A DNA stretch of 11,436 nt, from NCBI GenBank assembly GCA_017614655.1, contig JAGABO010000204.1, positions 1 through 11,436 of the forward strand, in the 5' to 3' direction. This stretch comes from Treponema sp. GTDB lineage: Bacteria > Spirochaetota > Spirochaetia > Treponematales > Treponemataceae. Shown piece by piece: positions 7,115-11,436 of the stretch. The translations under genes and the position numbers were made by a program. The notes under the pieces were generated by a model, which made no database searches, had not been told where the DNA came from, and saw nothing but the letters and a program-made list of their open reading frames with translations. Positions within the stretch are counted from its first letter, which is position 1, and every line of letters begins with the position of its first letter.

Positions 7115-7622
7115 TTTTCTGTCCTTCCTTAAAAAATAATTCCATGTTGTTCATTTCCATAACCGTTATGCAGACAGTTACGGAAGGCTTATCAAAAACT
7201 TCTCCCGTAAAAAGAGAACAGTCATATTTAAATATTCCGTCTCCCCTGTATTCTTCCTGAACTTTCATTCTTAACGTTGTACCGCTTTTAAAAACCGCAG
7301 TATCTGATTCAAAAGATGAAATACTTAAAACAACGCCGGGCTTTGGGGGCTCTGTAACTTTATTTGCAATTCTTTCCAGCGAAGAAAGAGCCGAAATTCC
7401 CTGTGCCATGATTTCGAAGCCTGCAAAAGAAGGAACTCCGCCTGCTTCTTTATCATAAAAAATACAGTCCTCCGTTACATCATACTCAGTTTCTATAAAA
7501 TGAGAAACCGTATCATGAGAAATTACTCTGGACAAAAGAAACATCTTTCCCTTATGAGGAACAAGGTTTATGAGTTCATCTTTTTCTATGTGCTGCGGAA
7601 GGTTATCTGCAGTAAACATCAT
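7107..7622 (-). CDS. apeP: ApeP-type hotdog 3-hydroxyacyl-ACP dehydratase
   Basis: This 171-residue protein resembles the ApeP-like branch of FabA/FabZ hotdog dehydratases, which remove water from 3-hydroxyacyl-ACP to give the trans double bond of the polyene. Visible marks are LVPHKGKMFLLSRV (about 20-33), with His23 in the place of the FabZ catalytic His, and FAGFEIMAQGISAL (about 66-79), with Glu70 as the likely acidic partner on the central hotdog helix followed by the typical MAQ. The remainder is beta-strand-rich. Two adjacent Met codons (7622 and 7619) are possible starts; AGGAG is four bases before the first and seven before the second, so the second may be the real one. The first ATG overlaps the stop of the preceding ketosynthase (ATGA) and its own stop overlaps the ketoreductase start. 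No enoyl reductase follows, consistent with keeping the double bonds. Confidence 0.86.
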   Translation of the reverse strand: MMFTADNLPQHIEKDELINLVPHKGKMFLLSRVISHDTVSHFIETEYDVTEDCIFYDKEAGGVPSFAGFEIMAQGISALSSLERIANKVTEPPKPGVVLSISSFESDTAVFKSGTTLRMKVQEEYRGDGIFKYDCSLFTGEVFDKPSVTVCITVMEMNNMELFFKEGQKNG

Positions 7623-8827
7623 TCTTCTCCTATTATAAGGCAGGCATTATTTCCACCAAAAGCAAAGGAACTGCTCATGCAGTGCCGCACTTTGTGTTTC
7701 TTAAAAACGGCGCTTTCTCTGGAAACAAAATTCAACTGCGGAAGCTCTTCGTCTTTTTCTCCGTCCCATATCTGAACCGGAAGAAGCGCATCTTCTTTAC
7801 TGCGGTTCATCACAACTGCTTCATAACAGGCAGCAAGTTCAACGGCAGCAGCGGCACCAAGCGTGTGGCCGGTCATGCACTTTGTAGAAGAGCACGGAAC
7901 TTTGTAAGAAGCAAAAAGTCTGTCTACGGCAGCTGCTTCCATGGAATCATTTAAATGAGTTCCGGTTCCGTGAAGATTAAGATAACCGATATCTTCTGCA
8001 GAAAGGCCTGCGCTCTCCAGAGCTTTCTTCATTGCATCATAGGCTCCGTCTCCGGAAGGATCAGGGCTTGTCATGTGATACGCATCCGAAGATTCCCCGT
8101 AGCCTTCAAGAAGAATACGGCTTTCATCAAGCGGATCTTTAGAAAGAACAAAAAATGCAGCACCTTCTCCAAGCGTAATGCCGTCCCGGTTTTTACTGAA
8201 CGGATTTGTTTTAGAAGAAGAAACCGCTTCAAGAGAATCAAAACCTAAAAGCACCGTATCGGAGGCAACATCAGAACCGCCTGCAATAACTGCATCACAG
8301 ACACCGGCCTTGATTAAGCGTGCTCCCTGAATTACGGCTGCTGCACCCGAAGAACATGCCGTCGTAAAAGCAAGTGCAGGTCCCTTTAACGAAAACTTTT
8401 CTTTTATAAAGGAAGAATTGTAGTGGGCACTCTGCATTTCCATGTTATAGTTTTCGGGAAAATGATTTTCCGTAAAAAACTTTTTGTGCGCTTCGTAGGA
8501 AAGTTCACTTCCGTTATCGCAGGTTCCGACACATACACCGGTACGTTCTGCTCCATACAAAGAAACGGCTTTTTCTACATCGGGCGCAATCTGATTTAAG
8601 GCAAAGTCTATAAGGCGGATTGCCCTGGAATCATAGCGGACAGAAACCGGCTTAGGAAGAGGAACAGAAACCTGAGCAGTATAAAAAGTTCTTCCGGAAA
8701 AATCCCCGTCCGCTTTTTTTATAGAAGCCTGATTTCCTTCCGTAATATTTTTCCAGAATTCGGACAGAGAACTTCCAGAGGCACAGATTATTCCAGGTTT
8801 AGAAAGATAGATTTTTTTCATCAGCAT
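7619..8827 (-). CDS. apeO: Beta-ketoacyl-ACP synthase, ApeO-type
   Basis: This is a 402-residue condensing enzyme, counted from the ATG at 8827. The triad is complete: Cys158 in TTACSSGAA, His286 in NLHGTGT and His321 in GHTLGAAA; GEGAAFFVLS and SSFAFGGNNA are also present. It differs clearly from the other synthase of the operon (short N-terminus, GTGTHLNDS instead of GTSTSAGDV), so the two are not a recent duplication. Its place directly before the dehydratase corresponds to apeO, the synthase that in studied aryl polyene systems works with a chain-length factor; no such factor is in the window. A TTG at 8830 would extend the frame by one codon, but the ATG at 8827 is preferred because GGAG sits eight bases upstream and it forms a TGATG overlap with the lipoprotein stop. 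Another ATG at 8821 is less well spaced. Enzyme class is firm; the subtype is from gene order. Confidence 0.9.
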   Translation of the reverse strand: MLMKKIYLSKPGIICASGSSLSEFWKNITEGNQASIKKADGDFSGRTFYTAQVSVPLPKPVSVRYDSRAIRLIDFALNQIAPDVEKAVSLYGAERTGVCVGTCDNGSELSYEAHKKFFTENHFPENYNMEMQSAHYNSSFIKEKFSLKGPALAFTTACSSGAAAVIQGARLIKAGVCDAVIAGGSDVASDTVLLGFDSLEAVSSSKTNPFSKNRDGITLGEGAAFFVLSKDPLDESRILLEGYGESSDAYHMTSPDPSGDGAYDAMKKALESAGLSAEDIGYLNLHGTGTHLNDSMEAAAVDRLFASYKVPCSSTKCMTGHTLGAAAAVELAACYEAVVMNRSKEDALLPVQIWDGEKDEELPQLNFVSRESAVFKKHKVRHCMSSSFAFGGNNACLIIGEE

Positions 8828-9414
8828 CAAAGATTCTCCGTAAGTTCATAGGAATAGTTTCTTAAAAAATTATTCAGCACAATGACGGATGAAGTTTCAG
8901 AAACAGAAAAAGTTATTTCTTCTACAAGATAAGAACCGTCATAGATTCTTCTTTTTTTTACGCCGTCCTCTTCGGTTTCCGAGAAGGAAAGGCCTGCCTT
9001 TGAATAGTGTTCCGTTAAGCTTTCTAAAGTACAGTAGACGTTTTCCAGATCCGAAACAATGTACTGGCACTTAAGGGCCTTAGGAAAAAGGCTGCTGTCC
9101 AGAACACAGGAAGCTCCGTCGTAAACAAGATATCCGGTTTCTATTCCGAATTCATTAAGAATGGTTACCGAAACCTGTTCAGGCGTTGATGTTATATAGA
9201 AGTTAGATACAAAGCTTCTTCCCGAAAAAGTGCCTGTAAACTGCTGGAGGGAATCAAGTTCCCGTTCAAAACAGGAAGGCGGAAGAAGGGAGATTTTCTT
9301 TGTATCCGTAACATAAACTTCATCAGAAGAAGACGCAGCCTTCCCGGAGGAAACACACGAGAAAAAAAGCACTGCAGAGAAAAGAAAAAAAACGCGTCTA
9401 AGAAAATAAGTCAT
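8827..9414 (-). CDS. DUF3261-like lipoprotein of the polyene operon
   Basis: This 195-residue protein has an N-terminal hydrophobic segment (about 5-20) ending in FFSC, with Cys20 as likely lipidated residue. Phe at -3 is non-canonical but spirochaete lipoboxes are relaxed. The mature part resembles DUF3261, an uncharacterised family found in aryl polyene clusters between the MMPL pump and the ketosynthases: a QQFTGTFSG opening (about 57-65), strands with an EFGIETGYLVYDG stretch (about 88-100), and FPKALKCQYIVSDLENVYC (about 110-128), where the family has a similar Leu-rich D-x-Q-x-x-Y segment. I recognise this from memory of the family pattern, not from a search. A role in handing the polyene lipid to the outer membrane beside the pump is inference. 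It starts 18 bases after the MMPL stop, with no visible Shine-Dalgarno sequence, and its stop overlaps the ketosynthase start. Confidence 0.75.
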   Translation of the reverse strand: MTYFLRRVFFLFSAVLFFSCVSSGKAASSSDEVYVTDTKKISLLPPSCFERELDSLQQFTGTFSGRSFVSNFYITSTPEQVSVTILNEFGIETGYLVYDGASCVLDSSLFPKALKCQYIVSDLENVYCTLESLTEHYSKAGLSFSETEEDGVKKRRIYDGSYLVEEITFSVSETSSVIVLNNFLRNYSYELTENL

Positions 9415-9421
9415 AAGAAAA

Positions 9422-9450
9422 ATTATATAGGATTACAGCACTGTGCACAA
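9422..9450 (-). promoter_or_regulatory. Possible leaderless promoter before the lipoprotein gene
   Basis: On the minus strand TTGTGC (9450-9445) is followed by 17 bases and a perfect TATAAT (9427-9422), then seven bases to the ATG at 9414. Transcription would begin within a base of the start codon. The gene has no Shine-Dalgarno sequence, which fits either leaderless translation or coupling to the upstream MMPL gene 18 bases away. The -35 lies inside the MMPL coding end, so this would be an internal operon promoter. Confidence 0.38.
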
Positions 9451-11436
9451 GAACGCTGTAACAAGCCCCGTAAAAATGGAAAGGCCGATTACGTGTACCG
9501 GTACAAAAGAACTTAAGGCAAGGGCACCAAAAGAAACCGCCGTCGTAATAAACGAAAGAAGAATTGCAAAGTTTTCTGCACTGCTGTGTTCATGTTCGGT
9601 TCTGTAAATGATGTAATCAAGTCCAAGCCCGAACACAAGAATCATGCCGGTTGCACAGAAAAACTCGATTCTGTTTCCCGTAAGAAGAAAAACTGCCACA
9701 ATGGAAAGTACGCTCAAAAGAGGAATTGAAGCAATCCTGAGCGTCTTTTTAAGCGGATAAAAGAACTTCATCACAAGCACGATTACGGCATAGGAAACTG
9801 CAAACATAATAAAAATAAGAGACGTTAACCTGTCCAGGGAAGAACTTATGTCCTGAACCTTGTTTTCAAAGAAGACGCCTTCGTTTTCTGAGGCAAGTTT
9901 TCTGTAAGCTTCTGCATCGCTTATTTTAGAAGGAAGAATCACTGAATAATATTTTCCGCCGCTTTCTCCAATGTAAAGCATGGAAACAAGCTGACTAAGG
10001 GAAGACGGAAGAGGGCTCTGCGGAGTAAGAAGCCGGTTTTCTGCATTAAGGACTTCTTTTCTGTATGCCTCGTATTCTTCATCAGAAAAGCCCAGAAGTT
10101 CAAACTGATTCTTTACGACAGCTTCATCCATATTCTTTACTGCATTTATCGAAGCCAGCTGCTTTTTAAAAGAAGGAACAAACATCGAAGTGCAGACAAA
10201 ATCATCAGGAACAAAAGAAGAAAGGTACTCTTCTTTCTGAAGCAGCTCTTCACAGGAAGGGGCACTTACAATAAGCCAGCTGGACGGAGAATAGGAAAGC
10301 ACCTTGTAGGAAAGAACTGTATCTTCCTTAAGCCTGCCTTCCATTTTGTAAAGCGAAGAAATGTCGTTTTTTATTCCGAGGCTTCCGGACTTAACTGCAA
10401 TAACGGTAACACAGAAAACAAAAAGCGCACACTTAAAGACAAGTCCCCGTTTTTTATTTCCTGCAAATGAAAAATCAATTTTCTCCAGAAGCCTTATAGT
10501 GCGCTTTTCTTCGGAAGGAATTCCTATAAAAGTAAGCGGGCCGTTAACCGTAAGGAATGAACTCAAAATTCCTGCAAACGAAAAGACTGCCATCTGCTTA
10601 AGAAGTTCAAACGGAGCAAAATAAAGGAGGGCATAGCAGATTTCCGTAGAAAGAAGCGAAAGAAAAAGCCCCTTAAAGACAGAAGCCCGTATCTGCGCCT
10701 GAGTCTTGAGGAAACGCGAATGCTTCCAGTTTATGAAATAATGCAGGCTGTAATCGATGCAGCTTCCGATAAGGGAAGTTCCGAAGACAAGTGTAAGTGC
10801 ATGTATTTTTCCGAAGAGTACAAAAACTGCACCCGCAGCGGCTGCAACAGAAAGCAGGATCGAAGAAACGGATGCAAGAATCGGAACAGGCGACCTGAAC
10901 ACAAGGATAAGGATTACGGCTGCAACCAGAAGCGAAACTGTTCCTATGACAGAAATTTCACTTGAAGCCGACGATGAACTTTTCCAGCTGTGAAACGGCG
11001 TTCCCGAAAGCACGGTACGCACTCCGTCTTTTTCGTAAGAAGCGCACACTTCCTGAATAAGGGGCACGGCACTTCCCGAATAAAGTGAAGCTCCTTCCCG
11101 GCTTAAGATTCCGTTTATCATTACATACCAGAGGCCGTCACATTCTGCAGCAAGAACGCCGTCCTTAGGCTGCATTGAAGTTCCGGATTTTAAGACATTT
11201 TCTTCACAGTTCATTAATGCAATGGAACTTAAGAGGAATGGATCTGTGTCAATGTTATCTAAGCTCATTAAATTGAACGGCGACATTATTTCGTAAAGGC
11301 GGTTTTCTGCAAAAGCTTCTGCTGTCTCCGGAGAAGAAAGTTCACTTACAGTCTGCTCATCCAGAAGATTAAAACGCCACTCGTTTACAAAATCCGTTAC
11401 ATCCGAAAGGGAAGAAGAATCTGCATAAAGCGAAAG
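9433..11436 (-). CDS. MMPL/RND-family lipid exporter (5' end missing)
   Basis: The frame stays open from the TAA at 9435-9433 to the window edge, giving 667 residues; the Met at 11286 is internal, since 50 more in-frame residues with plausible loop sequence precede it. The visible part starts in the first periplasmic loop. Five membrane segments follow (about 162-180, 184-208, 213-235, 253-273, 280-300), then a sixth (331-348), a second large loop (349-537) and five more (538-558, 570-587, 591-612, 622-644, 646-667). This is RND topology with TM1 missing. Asp-Tyr pairs lie in the segments matching TM4 (228-229, SCIDYSLHY) and TM10 (607-608, GLGLDYIIY), the places of the proton-relay pairs in mycobacterial MmpL3. 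It ends directly at the last membrane segment. As the first visible gene of the polyene operon it most likely extracts the polyene lipid from the inner membrane, powered by proton motive force; substrate is inferred from context. Confidence 0.9.
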   Translation of the reverse strand, partial: LSLYADSSSLSDVTDFVNEWRFNLLDEQTVSELSSPETAEAFAENRLYEIMSPFNLMSLDNIDTDPFLLSSIALMNCEENVLKSGTSMQPKDGVLAAECDGLWYVMINGILSREGASLYSGSAVPLIQEVCASYEKDGVRTVLSGTPFHSWKSSSSASSEISVIGTVSLLVAAVILILVFRSPVPILASVSSILLSVAAAAGAVFVLFGKIHALTLVFGTSLIGSCIDYSLHYFINWKHSRFLKTQAQIRASVFKGLFLSLLSTEICYALLYFAPFELLKQMAVFSFAGILSSFLTVNGPLTFIGIPSEEKRTIRLLEKIDFSFAGNKKRGLVFKCALFVFCVTVIAVKSGSLGIKNDISSLYKMEGRLKEDTVLSYKVLSYSPSSWLIVSAPSCEELLQKEEYLSSFVPDDFVCTSMFVPSFKKQLASINAVKNMDEAVVKNQFELLGFSDEEYEAYRKEVLNAENRLLTPQSPLPSSLSQLVSMLYIGESGGKYYSVILPSKISDAEAYRKLASENEGVFFENKVQDISSSLDRLTSLIFIMFAVSYAVIVLVMKFFYPLKKTLRIASIPLLSVLSIVAVFLLTGNRIEFFCATGMILVFGLGLDYIIYRTEHEHSSAENFAILLSFITTAVSFGALALSSFVPVHVIGLSIFTGLVTAFLCTVL

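Noticed and set aside
6054..7132. Plus-strand frames of about 120 codons opposite the ApeR-type synthase and ketoreductase
   Set aside because: They overlap conserved coding sequence throughout, show low-complexity Phe/Cys/Lys-rich translations and no family motifs.
8828..8830. TTG at 8830 as start of the ApeO-type synthase
   Set aside because: The next codon is ATG at 8827 with GGAG eight bases upstream and a TGATG overlap with the preceding stop, which explains the start better than a rare TTG one codon earlier.
11284..11286. ATG at 11286 as the start of the MMPL gene
   Set aside because: The same frame is open for 50 more codons to the window edge with plausible loop sequence, and an RND protein starting here would lack TM1 and part of its first loop. 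The real start is outside the window.
1..11436. CRISPR arrays, insertion sequences, tRNA or rRNA genes
   Set aside because: No regularly spaced direct repeats, transposase-like frames, terminal inverted repeats or cloverleaf/rRNA signatures were seen on either strand.

Overview
The window is a one-directional stretch of bacterial chromosome: every gene I can support is on the minus strand, so genes are transcribed from high to low coordinates. Moderate-to-low GC, small proteins with Sec signal peptides and beta-barrel ends with a C-terminal Phe, a PEGA-domain envelope protein and a relaxed lipobox all suggest a Gram-negative host. A Treponema-like (gut or host-associated) spirochaete is my best guess. 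That assignment is an inference from protein style; there is no rRNA or other taxonomic marker here.

The right half (5115-11436) is the downstream part of an aryl polyene (APE)-type lipid biosynthesis operon. In transcription order it encodes an RND/MMPL-family exporter (5' end outside the window), a DUF3261-like lipoprotein, a ketosynthase (ApeO-type), a hotdog dehydratase (ApeP-type), a FabG-like ketoreductase (ApeQ-type) and a second ketosynthase (ApeR-type). The last four genes overlap end to start, and their order KS-DH-KR-KS matches the apeO-P-Q-R block of the Escherichia coli/Xenorhabdus APE clusters. Together they could carry out the decarboxylative condensation, keto reduction and dehydration cycle without an enoyl reductase, which leaves conjugated double bonds. 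The MMPL pump and lipoprotein would move the finished lipid to the outer membrane. Acyl carrier proteins, a chain-length factor, the aryl starter enzymes, acyl/glycosyltransferases and a LolA-like carrier are not in the window and would be expected upstream, beyond 11436.

A 99-base A/T-rich spacer with a perfect 22-base A9-TTAA-T9 palindrome separates this operon from the left half. The left half (364-5015) is a second compact set: a RadC-family JAB/JAMM protein, a PEGA + FlgD-Ig-like + beta-barrel envelope protein, a membrane-anchored HtrA/DegS-like serine protease and an outer-membrane beta-barrel protein whose start overlaps the htrA stop. Apart from RadC it looks like an envelope-biogenesis and quality-control group. 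At the far left (1-244) is the 5' end of another exported, probably outer-membrane, protein with its own good sigma-70-type promoter in the 119-base gap before it.

No RNA genes, mobile elements or CRISPR arrays were seen. The most interesting points are the APE-type locus in a probable spirochaete, the lack of a chain-length factor next to two fully catalytic ketosynthases, the multi-domain PEGA protein, and TATAAT-like hexamers 6-7 bases before start codons that have weak or no Shine-Dalgarno sequences.
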